Origin: Congeria kusceri
Taxonomy: Eukaryota > Mollusca > Bivalvia > Myida > Dreissenidae
DNA length: 64,000 bases
Direction of reading: 5' to 3'
Assembly (NCBI GenBank): GCA_027627225.1
Contig: CM051029.1
Location: 5,872,954-5,936,953 of the forward strand
Shown here piece by piece: positions 36,925 through 47,997 of the stretch. The translations under genes and the position numbers were made by a program. The stretch's first letter is position 1; each line of letters begins with the position of its first letter. Below the pieces are notes generated by a model, which saw nothing but the letters and a program-made list of their open reading frames with translations, was not told where the DNA came from and searched no databases.

Positions 36925-37520
36925 AGTGTCCTTTACTACTGCTACTCATTCTACAACAACTATCTAAAGCAGCAACAACTAGTACTAATATAACTTCTAC
37001 AAAAAACAACAACAACAGTAAAAACAACAATTTTCTACTGCTTACTACTGCTTACTACTACTACTACTACTACCACTTCTACTACTACAAGCACAACTAC
37101 TACAACATGTACTACTACTACTACTAACACTAGTACTACTGCTACTACTTTTACTTTAAACAACCACACCACCATCAATAACTAGAAGAACTACTACCTA
37201 TTCTACTAAATCTTCTACTACTACTACTACTAATACTACTATTGTTACTATTACTACTACTACTACTACTAATACTACTACTACTTCTACTACTACTACA
37301 ACGACTACTACTACTACTTCTATTACTATTACTACTACTACTACAACTACTACTACTATTACTGCTGCTGCTGCTGCTACTTTTACTGATACTACTACTA
37401 CTTCTACTCATACAACTACTACTTCTTCTTCTTCTACTACTACTACTACTTCTACTGTTACTACTACCACTACGTCTACTACTGATACGAACACTACTAG
37501 TAGTATTAGTATTTTTTGTG
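36925..37520. repeat. (ACT)n/(CTA)n microsatellite region
   Basis: Imperfect trinucleotide array in the intron between IGR-B exons 1 and 2. Long Leu- or Ser-rich frames on both strands are by-products. Confidence 0.92.
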
Positions 37521-37648
37521 TTGTTGTCGTTGTTGTTGTGGCGGTGGTGGCATTGGTGGTATAGGTGGTGATGACAGTAGTAGAATATTTTTTGTAAAAT
37601 TAGGTAATGGTGGCAGTATTTGAAACAAATGCAATTGTAATTACTTAC

Positions 37649-37953
37649 TTGCTATTTGAATATTGATGGTCATCGACTCGTCGCCGCTTTCTTTTGAACA
37701 TCTGTAAGTTCCAGATGTGTTGTTATTGAATGTTATTATATCAACAACACTGTCGATACGCCCGGTGTTGAAGACATATTGAACACACCGACATAGTTTG
37801 TCTCGATTTTACATTGAAATACATTGCAAGTTCCTATGCGTGTACCTTCTCTGTAACATTCCACCTTTATAACTGCATTGCTATTCCATCTATAATCGAA
37901 CGACAACCGCACGTTTTGTTCTCCAACCTGAGCTAATTGCTCATAGCTGCATA
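37649..37953 (-). pseudogene. IGR-B exon 1: V-like Ig domain, frameshifted
   Basis: It reads VCSYEQLAQVGEQNVRLSF, KVECYREG, then after a one-base shift near 37765 reads FNNNTSGTYRCSKE. It is clearly related to the IGR-C Ig exon at 49446. Acceptor TTAAGAG, donor GTAAGT. Confidence 0.7.
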
Positions 37954-39904
37954 CTCTTAACATAAAAAAATGCTAAATATATTAAACACAAGATCGCCAT
38001 TCTGTGTTTTTACAATATTTCTATTAGAATTTCAGTTTTGTTTACGAACGAGCTGTACTTATCCAATCGACTTATTTGGTAAAAACGGCTGTGTGTGTAT
38101 TTATGTCAGTTTAAATCAAAATGAACATCAAAGCTCTGAGTGCATTTCTAATGAGATCGTGTTTCTGAAATTGAATATTTATCCAAAATAAGATTGGATG
38201 ATCAAATCTTTCAGTAGATGATAAACATCGTATGCAGTATTTAAACTTGTAGTAGAAGTAAACTATTTCCTAATAAAAATAGGATATTGTTGAATTCAGT
38301 GTATTTCGTATTTTATTTCATGTCAGTGGTTCAGACAACGGATTGATTCTTTTATTTTATTTCCAGCTTGTTTTGTTTTCTTCAAGAATACATACTGTGT
38401 TTTGCAATTGGAAAACTCTCAATATTTCCCCCCCCATGGAAAACTCAAAGTCGAGCTTGCGACGAGGAACTGATTCTTTCGTTGATCCGATTCAAATTAT
38501 AATTCCTTTATGTATCGTGTCCGACGAATATATATCATTTAATAAGATATTTTTATTTAGTAGCGACAAATGTGATGTTTGACTTTGTGAACACTGAGAA
38601 TATTCTTAAGAAAATATAATATGACAACACACTACGTAAGAATGCTAGACGATTGTTTTCCACATGTGACATAGTTTGCGTATTTGCAGGATTCGGTTAA
38701 GGATTTCTTCATTTCAGTGTGTGTACTTGTTAAACTACGGACACAATAACGTGAATCAAATCAATTTACAAATAATCCTACTCATACTAATTATTTTATT
38801 TCACAATAGTTGCGACGACAAAACAGTAACCAAGTAATTTTATTTTATCTTACATAATCCAACGAGTATTCATAAATGATACATATAATGAACAAATCCA
38901 AATGATATCCAATGTTTCATTTCACTTTGTCGAAAGGAAAAATGATCGTGTTTCATTCACTACTATTATGTACTCTCACTGCATAACATGAACAATTAAA
39001 AGCTATATTCTTTAAAATGACACGAATTAGGTTTATTAAGAGTGCTAGTCATATATTTACAATACGCCAAACACATGTGGAGTAAACATTTTTTGAAATG
39101 TATAAAATAGGATTTAAAAAGGATTTGCAATATTTTATCAATACCAAGGCCATACGATGTTAAAATGATCTGTTATATAGTCTACCTGTTTATTCGCGTA
39201 TAGTTTTCCAATTTTCATACGATTTGACTTAAATGGCAGATCATAATGTGTTCTCAATACCATGAGATTGTCCAATGTAAGCTTTACCGGATGGGTACAC
39301 ATGCTTTCACCTTCATGTATGTCAGTAAGAGACCGAAAGCATGCCTTATGGATTTTTCTTCAGTTGTTAACATGTGATTGAAGTCAAAATCAAATAATTT
39401 TACAATAGGAGTCAAATGAACTTAACTTGTTTTTCAAGATCTTATTGAATACATTAATTTGATGGAAATATTAGCATGTGCCCTAATACAAAACGCGTAT
39501 AGTCCGCATCTGCCATGTAAGTCGTAGTTATCCATACATATACAATGCATATTGTGCATATGATGCACTATGTTAAATATAGTTTTATTTTTTAAACACA
39601 TGTTATATTTCTATTTTAATAGTTTGCGCATATATCCCCAAGGCTTCCGTGTATCAACAAACTTTTTCAAAGACGTCATCGTTTTGATTTGCATACCAGT
39701 CATTTTGTTCAATGCAAAAAAAGTATCAGTTCATTTAAACCCCAAAAATACTTACTTTATAATACGCTTAAACAAATGTTCTATGTATGTAGCAAACTAT
39801 AGTATCATTAACTAACTAAATACACCTTTTAACAACACACACGCATACACACGCATAAACACACACTACAAACCCACACATGTTGTAAGGTGTTTATATT
39901 ACAA

Positions 39905-39942
<38 letters not shown>

Positions 39943-40600
39943 TTGCCAAATACGTGTTTAATACAAATTAAACGTATAATAACTTTTAACAGAATTATAA
40001 TATATTTGAACACCTGATATCATGGCGGTTGTGCAAAAAATACAAAGTAAAAAACGATGCATTTTCAAAGACCTAGTTTAAAATTTCATTTCTTTTGATA
40101 CTTTTAAACACTATTCACACTTAAATATGATGAATTTGTTAACCTATGTGATGTGGTTAGTCACACATATTTATGACGGTAAGACAATAGTGCGATACGT
40201 ATTCCCTTATTTGGCACAGTTAAACGAGATGCTTTTTGTCCATTTTATACTTTTACAGCGGAACGACAACGGTCCTTATCGCTCTAAAATTAGATATTAG
40301 ATATTAGAACGACACCTGCTCTAACCGACAAATCCAATACTACAAACAGATCGCCTGGTTACAGCTCAACTATATGTGATACTGGATGGCTATATGCATA
40401 CACTTTTAATTATAACTGCATATTTTTTCAACAAGTATGTGAATATTCACAAGTATTTCCTTTAGATTATACTATTTCATTGTTTTGTTTTGCTGTCCAA
40501 TTCAGATGTTGAATTGCGCTTGAAACAGATGCATCCAATAAGTACCTGGCATTAATTAATTTCTTACCAATTAATTCTCTGTTGAACAACAACTACGACT
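37954..40600. other. Intergenic; no exon seen
   Basis: No signal-peptide exon for IGR-B could be found here. It holds a palindromic (AT)n at 39903-39947 flanked by CAACGATAT / ATATCGTTG and a CA-rich stretch before it. Confidence 0.45.
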
Positions 40601-40916
40601 GACCGCAGATGTGGAAAAAGTAGTACTTGGAAGTAAACTCAATTTTACTTGCGCTTTTAAATCGCCCGTAGTAAGTGTGGACTGGCTAAAAACGGGACAA
40701 TCGGAGTACACATGAGGATACGCCCGCAGTGCTAAGTTTTAATACTGGCACCTGTATTTCATCTCCGTCACAGCTCCCGGAATATTTGGAATGTGTTTGC
40801 TTGTCAGTCACTAATTATTCATGTGCTATTAAAGAGATTAAAAAGTCAAATGACGGTCAAAGCTGGCGTTGTGGGAATAAAATACAGCAATTCCTACCTT
40901 ATTAATGTCACCTGTA
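40601..40916 (+). pseudogene. Orphan V-like Ig pseudo-exon
   Basis: It reads LTADVEKVVLGSKLNFTCAF, VSVDWLKTGQSEYT, then a stop. After a frame change it reads CVCLSVTNYSCAI and SNDGQSWRCGNK, and ends at a CTGTAAGT donor-like site. The order matches IGR-A exon 1 (NSSVTFTCS, VGWYKTDKG, NDGQTWLCKAV). It is therefore a decayed plus-strand relative of that exon, with no companions seen nearby. Confidence 0.6.
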
Positions 40917-41040
40917 AGTAAATGCTCAATGAGTTGCCTTATTGGACGTCTGTTAAGATAGTATGAATAGTTCATTTTAACATTTTTTAAAACTAAATTA
41001 ATGTTTGTTAAATTTATTATACAATAAATACATTACTACA

Positions 41041-41193
41041 TAACTGAGTGAGTGAGTGAGTGGGTGGGTGAGTGAGTGAGTGAGTAAGTGAATGAGTGGG
41101 TGAGTGAGTGAGTGAGTGAGTGAGTGAGTGAGTGAGTGAGTGAGGGAGGGAGGGAGGGAGGGAGGGAGGGAGGGAGGGAGGGAGGGAGGGAGG
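41041..41193. repeat. (GAGT)n-(GGGA)n microsatellite
   Basis: About 25 GAGT-like units followed by about 12 GGGA units. Confidence 0.95.
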
Positions 41194-41199
41194 ATTAGG

Positions 41200-43100
41200 A
41201 TTGTAATATGTCCATGATTCTACGTAACTTGGATCGTGACCAAATAATCCATTTATCAATGACTTCGAATAGAGAAGCATTTAACTGTAGACTGTCTTTA
41301 TGCGAAAATACCAATTTTAGAGTCCAATCTAGTTGTGTTGAAATTACATTTCGCATAGATATAATGAATTTATCTATTTATACTAAGGAATTTATTAAAT
41401 GAATAATAGTATTATTTTGTTAGGTACAAAACAAATATCAAACAAGAAAGATATGCGATATAAAGGCAAATAATGTCGATTGAAACACATCACTGTCATA
41501 TTTCATCGACTTCCTTTTAAAGTGGTTAAAATGTATGGTGCGAACAAACTTTGTGGCAGACAGACACCAGGACAGAAAGACGAACGTAGCAGGCTTGCAT
41601 ACACACTCACTTAGATTAATCTTGATTCTTGATGGGGGGGGGGGGGGGGCATTTACTGATTGCTGAGGCTTACTTTCGTTAAAAATAGCCAGGCTATTAT
41701 CAACAAAAATAGTTTAGGATTTAATATATCCGACCTAGAACACTGCGAAGTGGATTAGACTACTTTCTTCCGCGATTTTAGTCTCAAAATTTGATCCTAC
41801 AACCAAAAGCTGTGAATAACACGACATTGCTTAGTTTGTTTTAAACATATTATGTTCTAATCACATTCTTCACAACAAAGATGCATTTTGGAAACGTTAA
41901 TGATATTCAAAATGGCACTCCTTACTTTCGCGTAATAATACATGAGTTAAAATCATAGTGAATCTAACCTGTAGATTTTAGAAGCGGTACATATTGATGT
42001 TCTGCGAACAACAAAAAACAACAACTTCTTGTTATTTGATGTAGGATCAGTATCTTATGTATAAATGTATACAAACGGTTATAGCAAATATAGTTATTAT
42101 TGTGTATATTAAGTCATTATAATAAATTAATTATAAATTCACATGTTATATCGAAACCAACACGCTTGCATTAAGCTATTACACAATAGTTATATATATA
42201 TTGTGTATATATGTATCAATTTGTTGTATGTATTTGCAACAAGAACGCTCTTACATTCTATCGATAGTCGCATGAACAAACACTTCGGGATTTACGTGTG
42301 TGTTCTGGTCACGTACCTTAAAACAGGTGATTTACGCAGTTTTTGTTTTTATTTTGTAGTAATTGTGACAATTATAGTATGAAAATATGAAATTGAGAAC
42401 CGTTATAAACATGGACAAATCTATACACTTGGCAGGTAAATCAGACGATTTATATATACAGACAATTGCTGAGTGTTTATAAACAGAGGATTTCGATTCC
42501 ACCTTTTTAAAGTAAATGTGTTTAGACCCTCGATATTTACACAATTTAAACGGACTATAGTCTACTGTTTGTTGACACTGGACAACCTACAACTGTATGT
42601 TGTCTCAGGAACATTTAGCCATTCATCATTTCTGGCGTGTTCTGGGACTCTGGTCCTGATTCGGCAATCGTTGTTTTAGAGAAAACGTCGTTTGAAATGA
42701 TGTCACAAAATTTGAACTGAATTTAATTTTAATTGCCTCTTATCTTTAATATTTTTTTCTTTTCAAAGAAATACAATTGTTAGCTTACTTGTGTTGTTTA
42801 ATGTATATTCTTACTGAACCTGTTGACTTTGACATGTTGATTGCGTTATGAACTGATTTCTGTCCTTTTACAACAGTAAACCATTGCCCTTAATAACATT
42901 TGCCAAACTCACGTCTGACACATTTCGATATTGGTTTGCACTTTGGATTAAAGCGTACTGTTTTGATATGACTGACAGTCAGTTATCATCTAATAATAAA
43001 TTAATGTATCGGCTGAACTTATCTCCCATAAAAACACAGCTTTTCTTGTGGAATTGGAAATAGTCAGTGAAAATTGGCAATGTGAACGATTGAGTATGAA
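41200..43100. other. Intergenic; nothing recognised
   Basis: AT-rich with a poly-G run at 41633-41650. No supported exon. Confidence 0.4.
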
Positions 43101-43110
43101 GATGATTATA

Positions 43111-43380
43111 ATGAATTTTAATTTGATTTTTTGCTGAAACTGAAGCACACAAGTCATTGATTATCATTAGCCTCTTGCTTACTATTTCTAAAATTACTTC
43201 AAAGTGAATTTAATTATTTTCCTGAAACTGAACCAAAAATAGTTGATTATCATTACTGTAGTCTCTTGTTTATTATTTATAAAATTACTTAATATTAAAT
43301 TTGATTCTTTTCCCGAAAATGAAACACAAAATAATCGATTATCATTAGTCTTTTGATTTTTTATAAAATTACTTGATAAC
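43111..43380. repeat. Tandem repeat, about 92-bp unit, three diverged copies
   Basis: GATTATCATTA...TCT.....ATAAAATTACTT recurs at about 43113, 43204 and 43298. Confidence 0.75.
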
Positions 43381-43497
43381 GTATCAATTACAGTCATGTA
43401 TAAAGTAATATATAGAGACATTAATGTGTATTTGGGGTCTGAATGAAATTTTCCATTATAATTGAAGATGCGTTAGAAAACATCCAATGTAAATACA

Positions 43498-43661
43498 TTG
43501 GAGGATATCTCGGAGATCATCAGGGCATCAACCCGCAATGGCCACAACATCATACACCTGGTACAGGATCCAGAACAACCATTTAAGCTTAACAATTGGA
43601 CAGAGTTTCTGGATCGCCTATTCAAGCCCGCCCCAAATCTGCTGTCATACCACCACTTCAG
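43498..43661 (+). CDS. Unrecognised exon-like fragment
   Basis: An open stretch reads EDISEIIRASTRNGHNIIHL, then LNNWTEFLDRLFKPAPN, and ends CTTCAG|GTTTGC. Base composition is more coding-like than its surroundings. The family is unknown; it could be a transposon-derived exon. The assembly gap 90 bp to the right hides any continuation. Confidence 0.35.
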
Positions 43662-43750
43662 GTTTGCATATTTTGATATTTTTGTCACATGCTGGTCAAT
43701 ATTTAACACAATGTATTATGCATTAAATAATATTAGAGGAAATATATAGA

Positions 43751-43950
43751 NNNNNNNNNNNNNNNNNNNNNNNNNNNNNNNNNNNNNNNNNNNNNNNNNN
43801 NNNNNNNNNNNNNNNNNNNNNNNNNNNNNNNNNNNNNNNNNNNNNNNNNNNNNNNNNNNNNNNNNNNNNNNNNNNNNNNNNNNNNNNNNNNNNNNNNNNN
43901 NNNNNNNNNNNNNNNNNNNNNNNNNNNNNNNNNNNNNNNNNNNNNNNNNN
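43751..43950. other. Assembly gap of 200 N
   Basis: A run of exactly 200 N, so the true size is unknown. Missing IGR-C tail exons could lie here. Confidence 1.
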
Positions 43951-44649
43951 CTCTTGACACAATAATCTCGATCTTAAATACCTTAATTGCAACAAAAACA
44001 ATACATAGTTTGTTTAGTATAAAAATGAAGACAAATTATATACTAGTTAAAGCAATGGTTTCATCAATCAAATAATGACTTCACGTTCTATAACACAAAC
44101 ATGTAGATGTTCGTTCTCGAGAATGTAGATCTATATGTGTACAAAATTATCATTTGAGTTATTAACGTTTACTTCCAACAACCATTTTTCGAAAAAACAA
44201 ACAAACAATACTTGCTTACGTAACGTGCACGCTTCTACACCCCTCGTTTCAGCCAAATTTTAATTTAGCACCCATAACTAATATTTGACGGTAGACTCAT
44301 GCTTGATTCGTGGCACAAATGCAAATCAGTCGTCTATTTAGCAATATTAGACTAATGAAATCAACAAACTGTGCATGTAAAGCAAAATACGTAAACGGAA
44401 TTATTGTTCATATAGTGAAATGCGAATGTATTTTTTACAGTTCTAGTTACATTAAGTATTCCACAAACTTCTAAAACTATGTGTTAAGGCTGAAACCGTT
44501 AGAATACAAGTTCAAATATTCACAAGTTATGTTATAACACGAATATAAATACAGAACAAGAAAGCATATACATTTTAAATTGCCTATTTGTGTACTTTAA
44601 CTATAAACAATTATTCAACCATGTAGCAATAGGCTATTCAATACAGCAC

Positions 44650-44746
44650 CTGTATAGCCTCGTCATAAGAGGAATACACGCCGCAATCAACAAGCTGTCA
44701 CCGATAGATCCAAGTACTATGCCGACAGTGGTTTGTGCGGTACTAG
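44650..44746 (-). CDS. IGR-C TM exon 4, possibly decayed
   Basis: Acceptor ATATAAAACAG and donor GTGCTG. 97 bp, so it ends one base out of phase relative to its siblings. It reads TVGIVLGSIGDSLLIAACI with a charge inside the helix. It is either a pseudo-exon or joined to an exon of another phase. Confidence 0.45.
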
Positions 44747-45538
44747 CTGTTTTATATATGGAATCAAATGCAAAATTAATATAAATAATACTTTTGGAAT
44801 AATATCCCAAATGGCTCATCTAAGAACAGACATCCGCTGACATGATATGTAGGACAGGCATGGTGCTAGCATGAACATAAAGACGACAATTGAACGGCAT
44901 CATGACTTGACATACATCAAGTTGAGTAACCGTCCTACATTACTTCTATCTTACACTTATTTATATCAAATCAAAACCTCATTTCATAACGCACATCGCT
45001 TTGAGGACAAAACTTATCGTTGGAGAACAAATGGGGCAACATCATGGTGTTACTGATCCGACCATCGTTCCAGCCAATTTTAAATGTGATCAAACCATAA
45101 CTATTTTTGTCGAAAAGTAATGTTTGATTCATGGTAACTAATGCATAAGTGTAGGTCTTTTGTAAATGAGGTGTGTACATAGCAACATGTTCACGTAAAG
45201 CAAAATGCGTAAACGGAATTATATCCCGAAAAGTGAGCTACGAATATATATTGACAGTTCTATAGCACAAGTAATATTATGTGCTCCGCACACGTTTAAA
45301 GGTAACTAGTAAGCCTGAAACCGCTTAGAGTAGAAGATCAAATTTTCGTATGTTGATATTTGTTCATGAATATAAATAAATAAATAAATAAGAAGAAAAC
45401 ATATTAATTGAACTAATTAAAATGTACATATTATTTATCAATGATGAAGGTGTTTATTACTGGTTGTTCGTTACGTAACTTGAATCTAAACACGTCAATG
45501 TATTCAAACATGAAACAATAAGCTACCCAATACAGTAC

Positions 45539-45643
45539 CTTGTTTGCAATAGTCACGTACTGCAAGAAGAACAATCATCGCAATCAACAAGCAGACACCG
45601 ATAAATCCAGGGCCTATGATGCGAGTATATCTTGCGGCCCTAC
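45539..45643 (-). CDS. IGR-C alternative TM exon 3
   Basis: Same acceptor ATATAAAACAG and donor GTACTG as its neighbour. 105 bp, phase 1-1. IIGPGFIGVCLLIAMIVLLA, then RDYCKQ. Confidence 0.6.
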
Positions 45644-46443
45644 CTGTTTTATATAGAGAATAACGACAAGCCTAATACAATTTAAATAATACGAGTGATA
45701 TGATGTCCCAAATCGCGCATCTGAGTACAGACTGATGCTTAAATGTAGGACGTAAGTAATAACAGGTTTGGTTCAAAAGTTTGAACAAAAAATGAAAATT
45801 AAATGATATCATGACTTAGTATACATCCGGTTGATTAACTGTCCTACTTAACTGTATCTTACGCCTTTGATTATTAAAACAACTCTTCAGTCTATAAACC
45901 TCATCGCTTTAAGAACAAAACTTGCCGTCGGAGAACGAACGGGACAACAACATAGCGGTACTGGTTCGATGCACAGCACACGTTTCATCCAATCCTTATG
46001 TTAGTAAACCATATTTACCTTTAGACGCAAGAATTATGCTAAGGTAAGGGTCTGCTGCGAATTAGCAATGTATTAAGCAATATTAAACGGATGAAATCAA
46101 CAACACGTGCATGTAAAGCAAAATGTGTAAATGGTATTATATTTCAAATAGTGAGGTACAAAAATACATTGCCAGTTCTATAGCACTATTTATAGTAAGT
46201 GGTCCACACACGTCTAAAAGTCATGTATATGGTAAGCCGAAACATTTAGAGAACAAGATAAAAAATAAAGATTCACATGTTGATATTCTTATTACATGAA
46301 TATAAATACCGAAAAATAAGAATATTAATTCCAATTTGCGTAGTTTTTAAAAATAACAGTGATGCTTTATGTAAGTTCGTTAATTATGTTATTTAAATCA
46401 AAACATGTGTTTAAACAGGTAAAAAAGCTACTCAATACAGTAC

Positions 46444-46545
46444 CTGTCATGTTTTTTTCTTTATAACAAAGACTTATCCAGACAAGCATCAAGATGACAC
46501 CGATACATCCAAACACTGTGCCCAAAGTGCATTGTATGGTCCAAC
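46444..46545 (-). CDS. IGR-C alternative TM exon 2
   Basis: Acceptor ATATAAAACAG and donor GTACTG. 102 bp, phase 1-1. Hydrophobic run LGTVFGCIGVILMLVWISLC, then basic YKEKN. No stop, so it must be followed by a further exon. Confidence 0.6.
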
Positions 46546-46860
46546 CTGTTTTATATGGGGAGTAAAAAACAAATTTATTTATTTTAAATAATAATCGTGA
46601 AACGACGTTCCAAATCGCTCATCTGAGTTCAGACAGTTGCTAACATGTTGGCCTTAAGTAATAATAGTTTTGGTGCCGGTATGAACAAATGATAAAAATT
46701 TAATAACATCATGACTTATTATACACCCAGTTGATTAACTGTCCTAATTCATTTCTATCCTACACCTTTGCTTATAAAAACTAAACTTCAGTGTATAACG
46801 CACATCACTCTGAGAATAAAACGCCGTAGACTGAATGGGACAACAACATAGCGTTACTAA

Positions 46861-47105
46861 GTCGGTATTCACAAAGCTCCTAATATCTTAGACAAAGGTG
46901 AAATTAAGTCAGAATTCTATGTAATTTATATAAAATCCAATGATATGTTTTCCAATTAGTTAAATATGAAAGACATAAGCGATATTTACTATTTTGGACC
47001 ATTTTTATGTAAAATCACAATTACATGAAATACAGATTTAAGGAGTTATCTGAATTTAAGAAATCTCTTCAAGTTATCCCTAAGGAGCCTTGTGAATATG
47101 GGCCC
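46861..47105. mobile_element. MITE with terminal inverted repeats (about 245 bp)
   Basis: Left end TATTCACAAAGCTCCTAATA and right end GGAGCCTTGTGAATATGGGC are inverted. No coding capacity. Ends of this type are common in molluscan non-autonomous elements. It lies at the right edge of the third tandem unit. Confidence 0.7.
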
Positions 47106-47845
47106 TGGTCCGATCAATGTCTGAAAGCAAATGTTTTGCCATAGTCGTTCAACGTCACATAATGACGTCACCATTACAAAAATCATATCCTATAAAACAT
47201 TATTTATGTATCATAAATTATCACGTTACTTGTTTTGTGAATTGAAATAATGAAATTCAGGAAACGGTAAATTGAATATTACACTAGTCTGAGAACTTGT
47301 ATCAGTCTACGACGTAGCACAATCAACTCGACCGATGGAAGTTCTCAGAACACCATACTAGCACAATATTTTATAAGCTATAATATGTCATGAATTGACT
47401 GGTTTGTCCACTTTTCACATGCGCTTGAGAATGATTAAATATAAAAGTGTTATCAAACATTTACAATACAATTTGAATAAAAATGCTTCACAAAACAGGT
47501 AACTTTATTGGCATCCGACGGACGACGAAGGAGAGTTCCTGTATACCAATATTTCACCGTTCAGTTTGTGTTCAGGTGAGCTACATGTAAAATATCCACA
47601 CACAAAATATTGTAATACATGTATATTTATTTTAATCACGTAATTGATAAACACGCATGTACATTAATACAATACATCTTAAAAAAAGATTAAATTATGT
47701 AAAAGTATTATTGTAATCTATTTACATAAATACATATAATGTTTGAAAAAGTGTCAACTTACAAGAAGAGAATCAACTAAGGACATATTTTTAAAGATAC
47801 GTTATACTAAAACATTAATATTTATCACGTTATAGTTTATGTAAC

Positions 47846-47997
47846 TTAAACGTTTTTGTGTTTTATCTTGAAATAGACCACACACGTAAGTTCAGTTATG
47901 AATACAATTCCAATGCAAATAGGGGCAATAATCCAAATCAGATTATGTGTTGTGCGATTGGCTGTAATGTCAAATGAGGTTGGTGTAGTTGTGGTTT
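47846..47997 (-). CDS. IGR-C exon 4: linker, TM helix, short tail, stop
   Basis: Acceptor GTCGTTTCAG. It reads ETTTTPTS, IWIIAPICIGIVFI and a Lys-rich end before TAA (47846). An internal AC|GTGTGT could serve as an alternative donor. Confidence 0.65.

Larger units (their letters stand above)
29022..37953 (-). pseudogene. IGR-B: multi-Ig/FN3/TM receptor paralogue, probably a pseudogene
   Basis: Thirteen exons on the minus strand run from an Ig V-like exon (37649-37953) to a tail exon (29022-29215). From the second exon on, each matches an exon of IGR-A in order and nearly in length. Splice sites are kept, but the reading is broken. Lengths are one base short of a multiple of three in four exons (frameshifts near 37765, 35857, 34920 and 34454). 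In-frame stops lie at 33150 (TGA), 32661 (TAA), and two in the TM exon (32218, 32191). The exon matching IGR-A 62861-62913 was not found. The tail keeps YETF-x7-YSRL and YVNM, but YEDL has become HEDL. No signal-peptide exon was found right of 37953. Single-base indels alone could be assembly error, but the substitution-type stops favour real decay. Confidence 0.75.
44150..46870 (-). repeat. About 0.9-kb tandem triplication, each unit carrying a TM exon
   Basis: Matched landmarks repeat three times. TM exons end at 44746, 45643 and 46545. A conserved downstream CATCTGAGTACAGAC block is at about 44816, 45718 and 46620, about 902 bp apart. The GCATGTAAAGCAAAATGCGTAAA block is at about 44375, 45193 and 46110. 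Units are well diverged outside the exons, so the duplication is not very recent. Confidence 0.8.

Noticed and set aside
37175..37571. Poly-Leu and poly-Ser proteins on opposite strands
   Set aside because: Translation of the (ACT)n array in an IGR-B intron.
39181..39230. Candidate signal-peptide exon for IGR-B (minus, MKIGKLYANKQ then GT)
   Set aside because: Not hydrophobic, and the phase does not fit IGR-B exon 1.
43723..44001. Open frames running through the gap
   Set aside because: They consist of N and have no sequence support.
47490..47585. Possible exon ending in TTCAG|GTGAGC
   Set aside because: The GACGGACGACGAAGG...GGTGAGCTA layout resembles the dispersed repeat end at 25780-25838, so repeat origin is likelier.
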